A DNA stretch of 64,000 bases from Pseudomonadales bacterium (GCA_029251375.1 JAQXDL010000049.1:124001-188000); one strand, 5' to 3'. Numbered from the stretch's first letter, positions 17,729 to 27,512 are shown. Notes: generated by a model from the sequence alone, not told the origin. Made by a program: numbers and translations.

Positions 17729-19153
17729 TTGAATGAAACTAATAGACCAATTTCTTTAGCCGGCACGCCAGCCGCATCACCCCTAGGATATTCCAGTTGG
17801 ACCTTTGGTCAAGCCGCCAGAGACCCACTATATATTATGGTGATCATCTATATTTTCTTTCCCTATTTTAGCAATGTTGTTGTCGGTGACCCTGTCCAAG
17901 GTCAAGCGTTGATAGGCTATTTGAATGCTGGTGCAGGCGTGTTTATGGCGCTAACAATTCCTTTTCTAGGTGCCATTGCCGATAAGATTGGCAAGCGCAA
18001 ACCTTGGATCTTGGCTAGTCATTTGTTGATGGCCGCGATCGCTATTTCACTTTGGTGGATTTTGCCCGGCGGTGAGGGCGTTGGCTTAGGGTTGGCTTTC
18101 TTTTTCTTGCTGGTTTTGCTGATCGCGTTTGGTTACGCAGAGGTGTTCCACAATGCTATGTTGCCTGCGGTTTCCCCGATTGATAAAGCGGGTGTGATCT
18201 CCGGCATGGCGTTCTCGTTAGGCAATATGTGTGCGATTGGGTTGTTAGTTTTTGTGCTGTTTGCCTTTGCTCTACCCGGTACTTTAGATTGGAGTTTTTT
18301 GCCAGCAGCACCCTTGTTTGGTATTGACAAAGATTTGCACGAACATGATCGCATTGTGGGTCCGCTCGGCGGGCTGTGGCTACTACTCGCCAGTCTTCCT
18401 CTTTTTCTTTTCACACCCGATGGTAAAGCATCCGGCAATCCAGTGTTTGCGAGTGTGCAACAGGGCCTTAAAGATGTCGTCAACACCATTAAACAACTAA
18501 AGCATTACTCCAATATTGCGATCTATTTGTTGTCGCGTATGTTTTTTAACGACGGCATGGCAGGCGTGCTGGTGTTCAACGGTGTTTACGCCTCAGGTAC
18601 ATTTGGTTGGGATACCATTGCGCTGTTGCTGTTAGGTATTTTCACCAGTACCTCCGCCATGATTGGTGCCTACCTTGGTGGCATTGTGGATGACAAGCTA
18701 GGCTCCATTAAGACGTTGAAGATCGCCATTGGCATGACAACGCTAATACTGATTGGTCTTGTATCTATGCAGCCGGATACCATTTTCTTCTTCGTGTCAG
18801 TGAGCACAGAGCCGGTTTGGTCATCACCGTATTTTAGTACCTTGGCTGAAGTGATCTATTTCCTCATGTTCCAAGTGTTTGCACTATTTTTTGTGACGGG
18901 GCTGTCTGCGTCACGCACGCTGATGGCTAAAATATCGCCACCTGAAATGGCCACACAATTTTTTGCGCTGTACAGTTTAAGTGGCACGGTCACGGCATTT
19001 TTGGCGCCACTACTTGTCGGTACAACCACGGCGTTGTTCCAATCACAACGAGCAGGTTTTGCATCGCTTATCTTACTCATGGTGATTGGCGCAGTGATGT
19101 TGTTCTTGGTGAAAGAAGAACGCTCGACCGTTGCGCCAGGACAGCCTCAGTAG
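17729..19153 (+). CDS. MFS transporter, UMF1/Atg22-like family
   Basis: Membrane transporter of 474 residues with about twelve hydrophobic segments and the MFS loop motif GAIADKIGKRKPWIL between helices 2 and 3. The overall layout, with a long N-terminal tail ending at FGQAARDPLYIMVIIYIFFPYF, matches the UMF1 (Atg22-like) family found often beside catabolic genes. The start appears to be TTG at 17729, since no in-frame ATG precedes the first helix. It probably imports or exports the compound handled by the adjoining SDR, P450 and acyl-CoA dehydrogenase. Confidence 0.85.
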   Translation: MNETNRPISLAGTPAASPLGYSSWTFGQAARDPLYIMVIIYIFFPYFSNVVVGDPVQGQALIGYLNAGAGVFMALTIPFLGAIADKIGKRKPWILASHLLMAAIAISLWWILPGGEGVGLGLAFFFLLVLLIAFGYAEVFHNAMLPAVSPIDKAGVISGMAFSLGNMCAIGLLVFVLFAFALPGTLDWSFLPAAPLFGIDKDLHEHDRIVGPLGGLWLLLASLPLFLFTPDGKASGNPVFASVQQGLKDVVNTIKQLKHYSNIAIYLLSRMFFNDGMAGVLVFNGVYASGTFGWDTIALLLLGIFTSTSAMIGAYLGGIVDDKLGSIKTLKIAIGMTTLILIGLVSMQPDTIFFFVSVSTEPVWSSPYFSTLAEVIYFLMFQVFALFFVTGLSASRTLMAKISPPEMATQFFALYSLSGTVTAFLAPLLVGTTTALFQSQRAGFASLILLMVIGAVMLFLVKEERSTVAPGQPQ

Positions 19154-19304
19154 ACTAAACGTTTAAGAGGGTGCGACTGAGGTGTCCGCGCAGATGCTTA
19201 GCGGCCAAACAGTGTCAATCTATTAGACAACACTGAAAAGAGACCACCTTGCATGATGGGTCAGATTCAATGATATTAGCGCTCTGACAATTGGGAGTAA
19301 AAGT

Positions 19305-20666
19305 TTGAATCTGATCAGCGACAACATATTAATCGATTCGGGGCAGCAATCTCCGATAAGTCCTGCCATCTATCCAACCTTTGATGGCTACAATTTTGCC
19401 GATCCCTCGTCATGGACCAGTGGACACCCTTTTGATCGTTACAAATCAATGCGTGAACAAGCACCCGTGATGTGGACGAACACGGACAAAGGTCTGTCTG
19501 GCTTTTGGTCTGTAACACGATACGATGATATTAAAGAGGCTGAGCTTGCGCACAGCGTCTTTTCGTCACAACGTGGCAGTATCAATATGGGCGTGCCAGA
19601 GCGAAAGCAGTGGCGTCCTGAAAAGTTGATGCTCGCGGCCTTTAACTCGCTGATCAATTTAGATGAACCGCTACATCGCGATATGCGAATGCAGCAGAGC
19701 CAGTTCTTTTTTCCTGCCTACGTTGAAACGCTTCGTAATAAAGTGGGGGTCAAGATCGATTCTATGCTCGATGAGATGGAAGAGAAGGGCCCTGTTGTCG
19801 ATTTTGTGAAGATGTTCTCTGAGGAGTTGCCGTTGTTCACGCTATGCGAAATGCTAGGTATCGACGAGCAGGATCGACCCAAGGTAAAAGTCTGGATGCA
19901 TCATTTGGAATTGGCGAGTCAGTTCTTATCCAACCCCTGGCAAACGTTTTTCTCTGAGCCGCTTTTTCCATTTCGATTCAATACGGTTGTCAACGATATG
20001 TTTGCCTACGGCCAACAGGTCATGGCAGATCGGCGTTTGAATCCGCGTGACGATTTGTTAACCGTCATTGCTCAGTCGCAGTTGGAGGGCGAGTTGCTGT
20101 CGCAGGAGTTTCTTGACGGCTCTTGGCTGTTGATTATTTTTGCAGGTAACGACACTTCAAGAAATTCACTATCAGGTACGATTCGCTTGATGACCGAATT
20201 CCAGGATCAACGCGCCATGGTGCTTGACGATCCATCGCTCATCCCGCAGATGTCTGAAGAGGCGCTGCGTATGGTGTCGCCTGTGATGCATATGCGTCGA
20301 ACAGCCACTGAGGATACTGTGCTAAATGGTCAGGCCATTGCCAAAGATGAGAAGGTTGTACTTTGGTATGGCGCCGCTAATCGCGATCCTAGTATTTTCT
20401 CAGACCCCGATACGTTCAACATGCACAGGGACAATGTCGAAAAACACATAGCCTTTGGACATGGCGTACATAAGTGTTTGGGTTCTCGAGTCGCGAAGCT
20501 TCAATTGCGCATGGCATTCGAACGAATCTTTGACCGTTTCCCGGATATACACTGGACAGGCAAGCAGAAAATCGCGCCGAACGCTTTGGTTCATGCCATT
20601 TCAAGTTTGCAGGTTAATCTGTATGGGCCCAATGGAAAACGCCCTGTGAAAGTGGTGGTAACATAA
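19305..20666 (+). CDS. Cytochrome P450
   Basis: Heme monooxygenase of 453 residues, soluble bacterial type. The I-helix oxygen-activation motif is FAGNDTSRN, the ExxR pair is EALR, and the heme loop is AFGHGVHKCLG with the cysteine ligand at about residue 390. The start is TTG at 19305 with GGGAG upstream; the leader is not membrane-like. It lies between the UMF1-type transporter and an acyl-CoA dehydrogenase on the same strand, a layout seen in terpenoid and steroid side-chain degradation clusters. No ferredoxin is adjacent, so electrons must come from elsewhere. The sequence is clearly different from the CYP153-type P450 at 33.8 kb. Substrate unknown. Confidence 0.93.
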   Translation: MNLISDNILIDSGQQSPISPAIYPTFDGYNFADPSSWTSGHPFDRYKSMREQAPVMWTNTDKGLSGFWSVTRYDDIKEAELAHSVFSSQRGSINMGVPERKQWRPEKLMLAAFNSLINLDEPLHRDMRMQQSQFFFPAYVETLRNKVGVKIDSMLDEMEEKGPVVDFVKMFSEELPLFTLCEMLGIDEQDRPKVKVWMHHLELASQFLSNPWQTFFSEPLFPFRFNTVVNDMFAYGQQVMADRRLNPRDDLLTVIAQSQLEGELLSQEFLDGSWLLIIFAGNDTSRNSLSGTIRLMTEFQDQRAMVLDDPSLIPQMSEEALRMVSPVMHMRRTATEDTVLNGQAIAKDEKVVLWYGAANRDPSIFSDPDTFNMHRDNVEKHIAFGHGVHKCLGSRVAKLQLRMAFERIFDRFPDIHWTGKQKIAPNALVHAISSLQVNLYGPNGKRPVKVVVT

Positions 20667-20727
20667 TGAAAATTCTACAAAGAACCAAACAATAATAATA
20701 AAAATAGAGAGAACCAGGAGAAAAACT

Positions 20728-22032
20728 ATGTCTGTTAACCCTGATTTATTTGATCTAACCATGTCCGACAAAGCGCGACCGCTACTGGATGCGGTTAAAG
20801 ATCACATCCAAAGAAACGTTATTCCTATTGTGGAAGAGTATGACCGGTTGGGCGAAGAACGTGAGCATGAATGGGAGTTTGCGCCCGGTCAATTAGAGCT
20901 TCTCGAGGGTGCTAAGCAGAAAGCTAAAGAGTCTGGGCTGTGGAACTTCTTTTTGCCCGACGCTGATACGGGCGAAGGTTTAAGTAACCTTGACTATGCC
21001 TACATTGCTAACGAGTTAGGTAAGTATCCTCTGGCATCAGAAACGCTTAACTGCTCAGCGCCAGACACAGGCAATATGGAAGTGCTCGAGCGTGTGGGTA
21101 CAACCGCGCAGAAAGAGAAGTGGCTTGAGCCATTGCTGCGTGGCGAGATTCGATCTGCATACGCAATGACAGAGCCTGGACATCCTTCATCGGACGCTAA
21201 AAATATTTCAACTCAAGCGGTACTCGATGGTGATGAGTGGGTCATTAACGGCGAGAAGTATTTCACTTCAGGTGCTGGCGATCCCCGCTGTAAAGTGATG
21301 ATTACCATGGTGCAAACCAGTCCGGATGCCGCGCCGAGTAAACAACAATCCATGATACTGGTGCCCATCGACGCTCCGGGTGTAAAGATATTGGGTGCCA
21401 TGAGAGTGTTTGGCGAGACGCAAGCACCCCATGGGCATATGCACGTGCGATTCCGTGACTGTCGTGTGCCGAAGGAAAACATCCTCCTAGGGGAAGGGCG
21501 CGGTTTCGAGATTTCTCAAGTTCGCTTGGGACCCGGTCGCATCCATCATTGCATGCGCTCCATTGGTGCGGGAGAACGCGCGCTGGAGTTAATGATTCAG
21601 CGAGCATCTGCGCGTACAGCATTTGGAAAACCCATTATCCAGCTTGGCAAGAACATCGAAGTTGTCGCAAAAGCCCGCTACGAAATTGATGCTTGCCGAT
21701 TAATGGTGCTACAAGCGGCTAAGGCAATGGACGTGATGGGTAACAAGGAAGCGCGTATCTACGTCAGCGCGATCAAAGCCAATGTGCCGAAAAAGATTGG
21801 TCACATTATCGATGAAGCCATCCAGATGCATGGCGCCACCGGCGTTACTCAGTGGACGCCGCTCGCAGGCATGTGGGTGTCGCAGCGATCCCTGCGGATT
21901 GCCGACGGACCTGATGAAGTCCATCACATGGTGGTTGGACGCGCAGAGGTGCGTAAACATGAAGGTGAAGAATATCGAGTGCTGGACGACAAGCTAGGTT
22001 ACGAACACGAAGGCTTTGATCTAGGCCGATAG
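20728..22032 (+). CDS. Acyl-CoA dehydrogenase (ACAD10/11-like)
   Basis: FAD enzyme catalysing alpha,beta-desaturation of an acyl-CoA, 434 residues. Typical segments are SAYAMTEPGHPSSDAKNI in the flavin site, GDEWVINGEKYFTSGAGDP, VPKENILLGEGRGFEI, and RTAFGKPIIQ. A late acidic position (MHGATGVTQWTPLA) replaces the usual catalytic loop, as in the ACAD10/11 subgroup that acts on branched or long-chain substrates. It has a strong ribosome binding site and follows the P450 by about 60 bases, so it is likely in the same operon. A second, convergent acyl-CoA dehydrogenase lies just beyond a hairpin. Confidence 0.93.
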   Translation: MSVNPDLFDLTMSDKARPLLDAVKDHIQRNVIPIVEEYDRLGEEREHEWEFAPGQLELLEGAKQKAKESGLWNFFLPDADTGEGLSNLDYAYIANELGKYPLASETLNCSAPDTGNMEVLERVGTTAQKEKWLEPLLRGEIRSAYAMTEPGHPSSDAKNISTQAVLDGDEWVINGEKYFTSGAGDPRCKVMITMVQTSPDAAPSKQQSMILVPIDAPGVKILGAMRVFGETQAPHGHMHVRFRDCRVPKENILLGEGRGFEISQVRLGPGRIHHCMRSIGAGERALELMIQRASARTAFGKPIIQLGKNIEVVAKARYEIDACRLMVLQAAKAMDVMGNKEARIYVSAIKANVPKKIGHIIDEAIQMHGATGVTQWTPLAGMWVSQRSLRIADGPDEVHHMVVGRAEVRKHEGEEYRVLDDKLGYEHEGFDLGR

Positions 22033-22041
22033 GGTTTATCA

Positions 22042-22072
22042 ATCACTGCTTGTTGTTCTAACAAGCAGTGAT
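22042..22072. terminator. Hairpin between convergent acyl-CoA dehydrogenase genes
   Basis: A perfect 13-bp inverted repeat, arms ATCACTGCTTGTT and AACAAGCAGTGAT with a five-base loop, lies ten bases after the stop of the plus-strand gene and about 70 bases after the end of the minus-strand gene. It has no strong T tract, but its place and strength suggest a bidirectional transcription end. Confidence 0.65.
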
Positions 22073-22141
22073 GATCTTGCGTCTTCATAGGACGGTGTTG
22101 CGCCGGACATGTTTTTCGAAGCAAGAGCTATAAACCAAGAG

Positions 22142-23287
22142 CTATAAACCAAGTACCCGTTTGGCAATAATGTTTTTCTGAATTTCGTTAGAGCCACCAT
22201 AGATTGACTGTGATCGTGTACCTAAGTAGTCAACCGTTGCTTTTGACGCTGCTCTGTCTGGCATATCGTCACTAAAGCTAGCAATACCTGCATACTGTCT
22301 GACGACCATACCCAGTTCTGTAATATCTTGTGCCAGCTCGGTCGCCATGATTTTCAAGATGGACGATTCGTTGCCTGGCGAAGCGCCGTTTGCGAGGGTC
22401 GCAAGGACACGCAGCACAGTAATATCCAAACTATCCAAGCGCACAGAGAGATCGTTGAACCGTGTCTGATATTCTTCGTCATCGATGCTTTCTAAAAACT
22501 GTTCGATTGCCGCCATCTGCATGCGTTTACCAGCAACGTGGGCATAAGACGTGCGTTCGTTACCCAGCAAAAAGTTAGCGTATTTCCAACCTTGGCCTTC
22601 GTCACCAATACGGTTGTGAACCGGTACCCGGACGTTGTCGAAAGTCACTCGGTTGAGCGAGTGGCGGCCGTCAATGGTAATGATGGGGTGGACTTCAATG
22701 CCTGGGCTATCCATTGGCGCACAAAGAAACGTGATGCCTTGCTGTTTGACGGCTTCATGACTGGTGCGAACTAAAGCGAAGATCCAATCTGCATGCTGTG
22801 CAAGGCTGGTCCATATTTTTGTGCCATTAACAATATAGTCATCGCCGTCACGCTCTGCCTTACACTGCAGCGAAGCAAGGTCTGAACCAGAGCCGGGCTC
22901 GGAATAGCCTTGGGCCCAAAAAGTTGTGCTCTGCTGAATGCCGGGTAACCAACGAGCTTTTTGTTCGTCGGTGCCGAAAGCCACTATCACTGGTCCGACA
23001 TAGATCACGCCCATTGGCACAGGGCTGATTGCGCCGACGCCTTCCAACTCTTGATCGTAGATAAACTTCTTCGTCACATCCCAACCGGGACCACCGTTTT
23101 CATCTGGCCAATTCACGCACAACCAGCCTTTTTTGGATAACGCCTGCTCAGATTGTTGATAGTCTTGTTTGGTGAGTGGCTCGCCGCTGGCTGTTTTTGC
23201 TAATAGATTCTTCGGGTAATCGTTTGTGAAGAAAGCACTTACCTCATCGCGAAAGGCATCGGTATCGGCAGGGAATTTCATATCCAT
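22142..23287 (-). CDS. Acyl-CoA dehydrogenase
   Basis: FAD-dependent acyl-CoA dehydrogenase of 381 residues. Flavin and substrate segments include FWAQGYSEPGSGSDLASLQ, DDYIVNGTKIWTSLAQHADWIF and the C-terminal YLGTRSQSIYGGSNEIQKNIIAKRVLGL, which carries the usual tail motif. It is closest in style to the FadE-type pairs of steroid and branched-chain catabolism, in which two dissimilar subunits form a heterotetramer; the convergent gene on the plus strand could be such a partner, but that is a guess. Its own promoter lies upstream of 23288, where 270 bases separate it from the divergent sulfite dehydrogenase gene. Confidence 0.93.
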   Translation of the reverse strand: MDMKFPADTDAFRDEVSAFFTNDYPKNLLAKTASGEPLTKQDYQQSEQALSKKGWLCVNWPDENGGPGWDVTKKFIYDQELEGVGAISPVPMGVIYVGPVIVAFGTDEQKARWLPGIQQSTTFWAQGYSEPGSGSDLASLQCKAERDGDDYIVNGTKIWTSLAQHADWIFALVRTSHEAVKQQGITFLCAPMDSPGIEVHPIITIDGRHSLNRVTFDNVRVPVHNRIGDEGQGWKYANFLLGNERTSYAHVAGKRMQMAAIEQFLESIDDEEYQTRFNDLSVRLDSLDITVLRVLATLANGASPGNESSILKIMATELAQDITELGMVVRQYAGIASFSDDMPDRAASKATVDYLGTRSQSIYGGSNEIQKNIIAKRVLGL

Positions 23288-23557
23288 GGTGTTATATCTC
23301 TTTAATGTAACTGTGTTTAATTTTTCTCGCTAAAGCTAGGTAGATTGGGCGCTTTACGTTGATCAAACCATGGCAGACCTGCCGCTTGAGTTCAACAGTT
23401 GACTGGTAATGCCTGTTCAATCAAAAAATATTCAGGGCTGAACAAAATGTGCGCGCTAGCCCTAGAGAATTGGATATTGTCGGTATGATGCGGTGAGCGA
23501 GTAATTTACACTATCGAAGGCACAAACATTTTTATTTGGTAGCGAGGTAGCCGTACC

Positions 23558-24808
23558 GTGTCCGACCAGAACGATGAAAATGAAATACCGCATGCGGCGG
23601 GCAATGGGTTAATGCACCGCCGTTCATTGTTGAAGGCGTCCGCTTTAGGATTAGCAGGAGGCTTTTTACTGCCTGCAAAAGCCGATTGGAATAGTGTGCC
23701 AGGTGCGCCACAAAGCGCCTATGGATCACCCTCAAAATTTGCCGACCTGCAACGCGAACAAACAATTGGCCACCCCTTCGGACCAGCAGCCGGATCTTCA
23801 TCAACACCACTACAGTCCCTAAACGGTACGATCACGCCGAACAGCCTTCATTTCGAACGCCACCACGCCGGTATTCCAGATATTGATCCGGCGCAGCATT
23901 TTCTTACGCTCTATGGGGATCTGAAGAATTCACTAAGGTTTAGCTATGAAAGTCTGTTGGCCTATCCAATGGAGTCCCATAAATACTTTTTGGAATGCTC
24001 AGGTAATAGTTATCGCAATACCTTCCCAACTGCGCAGGATTTGACCGCCGGTTCTCTCAATGGATTGATCTCAGGTGCAGAATGGACCGGGGTACCTTTA
24101 CATTATTTATTAGACGAAGCTGGTTTGGAAAAAGAAGCGAGCTGGATCATTGCTGAAGGCGCAGATGCTTCCGGGCATACGCGCAGTATCCCACTGCATC
24201 GCATGCTTGATGGTGCGATGGTGGCCTTATATCAAAACGGTGAGCCATTGCGTCCTGCGCAGGGTTACCCGATGCGACTGTTTGTGCCTGGCTGTGAAGG
24301 TAATATCAGTGTGAAATGGCTGACGGCGCTGAAAGTTCAAAAGGCACCCGCATATACGCGAGAGGAAACCAGTAAGTACACCGATCTTCTTAAGGATGGC
24401 AGCGCAGAAATGTTTTCCCTAGAGATGGAGGTTAAATCGGTGATTACCTCGCCGTCTGGCAAAATGCAGTTGAATAGAAAAGGTGTCTATGAAATTTCCG
24501 GTATGGCATGGTCAGGTGCATCGACGATACGTGCGGTTGAGGTGAGTGCTGATGGTGGCAAGACTTGGGCAAAAGCCTCACTTCAATCTGACAATCAGCC
24601 CAACGCTTTGACGCGCTTTCGAATCCCATGGCAATGGACCGGCCAACCGGGTGTGCTGCAAAGCCGCGCGATTGATCACAAGGGTAACGTTCAGCCAACA
24701 AGAGACGTTGCCTTGAAGCGCTACTCGCCAGGAAGTTTCTATCACTATAACGGCATCCAGAGCTGGCAGGTATCTTCAGACGGGATGGTGAAGAATGTCT
24801 ATGTATAG
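23558..24808 (+). CDS. Sulfite dehydrogenase, molybdopterin subunit (SoxC/SorA-like)
   Basis: Periplasmic molybdenum enzyme, 416 residues, oxidising sulfite or sulfur-bound sulfur. The Tat signal is visible in HRRSLLKASALGLAGGFLLPAKA. The molybdenum-binding cysteine is in YFLECSGNS, and VPGCEGNISVKWLT and a C-terminal Mo-co dimerisation domain (VISGMAWSGAS region) follow, as in SoxC. The start is GTG at 23558. The next gene, overlapping by 14 bases, is a cytochrome c, so the pair forms a SoxCD- or SorAB-type dehydrogenase. No other sox gene is in view, so it is an orphan pair. Confidence 0.88.
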   Translation: MSDQNDENEIPHAAGNGLMHRRSLLKASALGLAGGFLLPAKADWNSVPGAPQSAYGSPSKFADLQREQTIGHPFGPAAGSSSTPLQSLNGTITPNSLHFERHHAGIPDIDPAQHFLTLYGDLKNSLRFSYESLLAYPMESHKYFLECSGNSYRNTFPTAQDLTAGSLNGLISGAEWTGVPLHYLLDEAGLEKEASWIIAEGADASGHTRSIPLHRMLDGAMVALYQNGEPLRPAQGYPMRLFVPGCEGNISVKWLTALKVQKAPAYTREETSKYTDLLKDGSAEMFSLEMEVKSVITSPSGKMQLNRKGVYEISGMAWSGASTIRAVEVSADGGKTWAKASLQSDNQPNALTRFRIPWQWTGQPGVLQSRAIDHKGNVQPTRDVALKRYSPGSFYHYNGIQSWQVSSDGMVKNVYV

Positions 24809-25388
24809 GTTTGCCAAATTGATCTTCAAACGTTGGCAGCATTGGTTTGTCGTTCTGCTGTTGATCAGTGAGTCGCCGCTACTGATGGCGGCAGACGATG
24901 GGCTTAATCATTCACTTACACCAAGACTGGGTGAGCGGGTTACGGCCTATGTTAGCTCAATCGTTTCTCCCGATGGTTCCGGGTTGCCCAATGGCAGTGG
25001 CTCAGTTACGGAGGGAAAGCTTGTCTACAATGCAAAATGTGCAGCCTGTCATGGCGTAGACGGCAAGATGCAGAGTAACCAAATCGTCGGTGGTATCGGT
25101 AGCCTGGCGTCAGAAAGACCTGTTGTCACTGTCGGGAGTTATTGGCCCTATGCAACAACGCTGTTTGATTACATTGCGAGAGCTATGCCCTATGGCCAAG
25201 CGAAAACCCTCAGTGCGAATGAGGTTTACGCCACCACGGCATACGTTTTGTTTCTAAATGGGATTGTGAGCGAGCAAACACGGTTCGATGCAACGACCTT
25301 GCTTACGGTGGATATGCCAAACCAGGATGGGTTCGTAGAGCTTAACGAAATAGATTCAAATGCTGAATCAGGTGTTGGAAAGCAATAG
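24795..25388 (+). CDS. Cytochrome c subunit of sulfite dehydrogenase (SoxD/SorB-like)
   Basis: Exported mono-heme cytochrome c of 197 residues that should accept electrons from the molybdenum subunit. A signal peptide (WFVVLLLISESPLLMAA) is followed by the heme site CAACH and, about 80 residues on, an MPYGQA segment that probably provides the methionine ligand, as in SoxD-type proteins. Its ATG lies 14 bases inside the upstream gene in another frame, which supports coupled translation. Full SoxD proteins are longer and carry two hemes; this one has a single CxxCH, closer to SorB. Confidence 0.87.
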   Translation: MSMYRFAKLIFKRWQHWFVVLLLISESPLLMAADDGLNHSLTPRLGERVTAYVSSIVSPDGSGLPNGSGSVTEGKLVYNAKCAACHGVDGKMQSNQIVGGIGSLASERPVVTVGSYWPYATTLFDYIARAMPYGQAKTLSANEVYATTAYVLFLNGIVSEQTRFDATTLLTVDMPNQDGFVELNEIDSNAESGVGKQ

Positions 25389-25422
25389 CCTGATTGCAGC
25401 ACTTGGTGTACTTAGATGGTTG

Positions 25423-26013
25423 CTAGATTTTAACGATGTCAGCCACTTGATCTAAGTGTCCTTCCATATCATAAGACATGATAACGAGATCACGGGAAAC
25501 ACCATTTCTATCTTCTACATAATCGGCAAGCATCGCTTCGGGCACAAAGCCTAACCGTCTGAAGGCTGCTTGTGCACCATGTTGATCAGCGGTCATATTT
25601 GCCATCAGTTTCTTAACGCCGATGCCGCGGGCAATATCAAAGATTTCAGACGTTAAGTTTTTACCTAATCCTCTAGCACGATAATTCTGACTGACGTTTA
25701 CTCGTAGTTCACCCATTCGGCGTGTCCATGGCGTCGGGTTTCGATGCACCGTCGCATAACCGATGACACCGGTGTTGTCGTAAGCAACGATGGAGGTTGA
25801 ATGGCCTGTTTCAATGTTGTGAACCCAGTCATCGATAACTGATGGCTCGGTAAGATCCAGTCTTAGGAAAAGTAAATCTTCTTGTGGCAACGCTTGTGCA
25901 AACGCTAGCATCGCATCGCGATCTGTTGCGTTCATCAAGCGAATTTCGACTATGGCACCATCAGGTAGGGTGACGGTTTTAGGGTATTGATCGTTTAAGT
26001 TAATGTCGGACAT
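25423..26013 (-). CDS. GNAT-family N-acetyltransferase
   Basis: Acetyltransferase of 196 residues. The acetyl-CoA binding signature is NYRARGLGKNLTSEIF, followed by the family's ADQHGAQAAFRRLGFVPEAML. It begins MSDINLNDQYPKTVTLPDGAIVEIRLMNATDRD. It sits 53 bases downstream of the wax ester synthase gene on the same strand and may be cotranscribed with it. The acetyl acceptor cannot be told from sequence. Confidence 0.87.
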   Translation of the reverse strand: MSDINLNDQYPKTVTLPDGAIVEIRLMNATDRDAMLAFAQALPQEDLLFLRLDLTEPSVIDDWVHNIETGHSTSIVAYDNTGVIGYATVHRNPTPWTRRMGELRVNVSQNYRARGLGKNLTSEIFDIARGIGVKKLMANMTADQHGAQAAFRRLGFVPEAMLADYVEDRNGVSRDLVIMSYDMEGHLDQVADIVKI

Positions 26014-26066
26014 TGTTGCTCCAAAAAATTAGCTAATTAAGATGCGGCTTTTGCTATCGAGAACGA

Positions 26067-27512
26067 CTACTGACTGCCGTTGCGCGCCATGGCCGCGTCA
26101 TAAAGTTCGTTGTATACGGCATCTGCGTGTTCCGTTAGAACGTCGAGATCCGGTAGGAGTCTGGGTTCACAAATGAAACTGAAGAAAAGCTGTTTGTTGT
26201 AACTTAAGATGGTGAGGCTGAGACCAACCGTGCCGTTTAATACTAACAATCCAATTGTGTCGGTCACTTCCGCACCACACATGTATTGTGGTACCTGAAC
26301 GCCGGGAACATTAGTGCAGGTGAAGTTGTAATTTGGATTGGGCGGGCGGTAACCCATATTTGGCATGACCGGTAGCGGCACCCTAGCGGCAAGTGCTGTC
26401 GGGTCGAAGGCTGTGCCAACCAGTTGTGTAGCCGCCATGCCTAACGGCGGAAGTTTGGGCATGGACTCTTGCATCACAGTTAATGCTTGGGCTTCACCTT
26501 CACCTTTTATTCTATTGGTTTCTTCAATCACGATATTGAGGCGGTTGATGCCATCCATCGGCCATGCGGGTAGGTAAGGAAAAATTGCCGAGACTTGATT
26601 ACCGAGTGCACCTTTTTGATCCTCAGTACGTACGCTGACGGGGCACATGATGCGAATAAACTTTCCTTCAGTTTTCTCTTTGTGATTTTCTAAGTAACGA
26701 GCGACCGACTCAGAAACGATGGCGAGTACGACGTCATTGATGGTTCCGCCTAAATGTCGACGAATCTCTCTTATTTCTGAGAAGGGCTTCTTGAGCCATC
26801 CAACTTTGCGATGCGGACCTACAAAACCAGCGTTGAACGGTGCAGTGATAGCCGGTTGGCTGACAAATCGCGTCATTATCTCTGTCGCTTTGCGCAATTG
26901 TTCAAATTGGGCTTGGCCTTTTTTGAATGCGTCGACAGGATTAATGTTGCCAAGTTGTAACAAGTTTTCCTGAATGGCTTCACTGATTAACGTCGCTGCA
27001 TTGGGCTCTGGTTCAGGTATCCATTCACTTGTTGGCGGCGTTGGTGCTGGTGCATCCGGGCTCAGGTCATAAAGTATTGTCGTTAAATCAATGCCTGATG
27101 CGCCATCAATCATTGCATGGTGGGTCATCTGCAATAATAGGGTTTTACCTTCAACACCTGATATAGAGACCATTTTCCAAAGTGGTCTACTGCGGTCTAG
27201 CATGGGTTCGTTAAGTTTTACAGCTTCATCGACAGCATCTTCTAGAGAGGTAAATTCGGGCAGGTCGTGTTCAATAACGTGGTTAGCCAAATCGAAGTTC
27301 ACATCATCAACCCACGTTGGATGGCCCAGACTCATGGGTATATGCATGAGTTTTTGACGGTAACTGGGGATCAGGTGCAGAACGTCGCTGAAACGCTGAT
27401 AGATTTTTTCGAAGGGCACTTCGGCATCAAGCACATAGATTGACGATATGTGCATCGGCCCGCTGGCAGACTCCATATAGACAAATGAGGCGTCTGTTTC
27501 CGTTAATCGCAT
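26067..27512 (-). CDS. Wax ester synthase/diacylglycerol acyltransferase (WS/DGAT)
   Basis: Membrane-associated acyltransferase that makes storage wax esters or triacylglycerol from acyl-CoA, 481 residues. The catalytic HHxxxDG motif is visible as HHAMIDG at residues 131-137, and the family's PLW and NDVVLAIVS segments and the C-terminal FTCTNVPG follow. An FNR/Anr-like box (27583-27596) lies about 75 bases upstream of the start, suggesting that storage could respond to low oxygen. The acyl-CoA supply fits with the many acyl-CoA enzymes in the window. Confidence 0.93.
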   Translation of the reverse strand: MRLTETDASFVYMESASGPMHISSIYVLDAEVPFEKIYQRFSDVLHLIPSYRQKLMHIPMSLGHPTWVDDVNFDLANHVIEHDLPEFTSLEDAVDEAVKLNEPMLDRSRPLWKMVSISGVEGKTLLLQMTHHAMIDGASGIDLTTILYDLSPDAPAPTPPTSEWIPEPEPNAATLISEAIQENLLQLGNINPVDAFKKGQAQFEQLRKATEIMTRFVSQPAITAPFNAGFVGPHRKVGWLKKPFSEIREIRRHLGGTINDVVLAIVSESVARYLENHKEKTEGKFIRIMCPVSVRTEDQKGALGNQVSAIFPYLPAWPMDGINRLNIVIEETNRIKGEGEAQALTVMQESMPKLPPLGMAATQLVGTAFDPTALAARVPLPVMPNMGYRPPNPNYNFTCTNVPGVQVPQYMCGAEVTDTIGLLVLNGTVGLSLTILSYNKQLFFSFICEPRLLPDLDVLTEHADAVYNELYDAAMARNGSQ

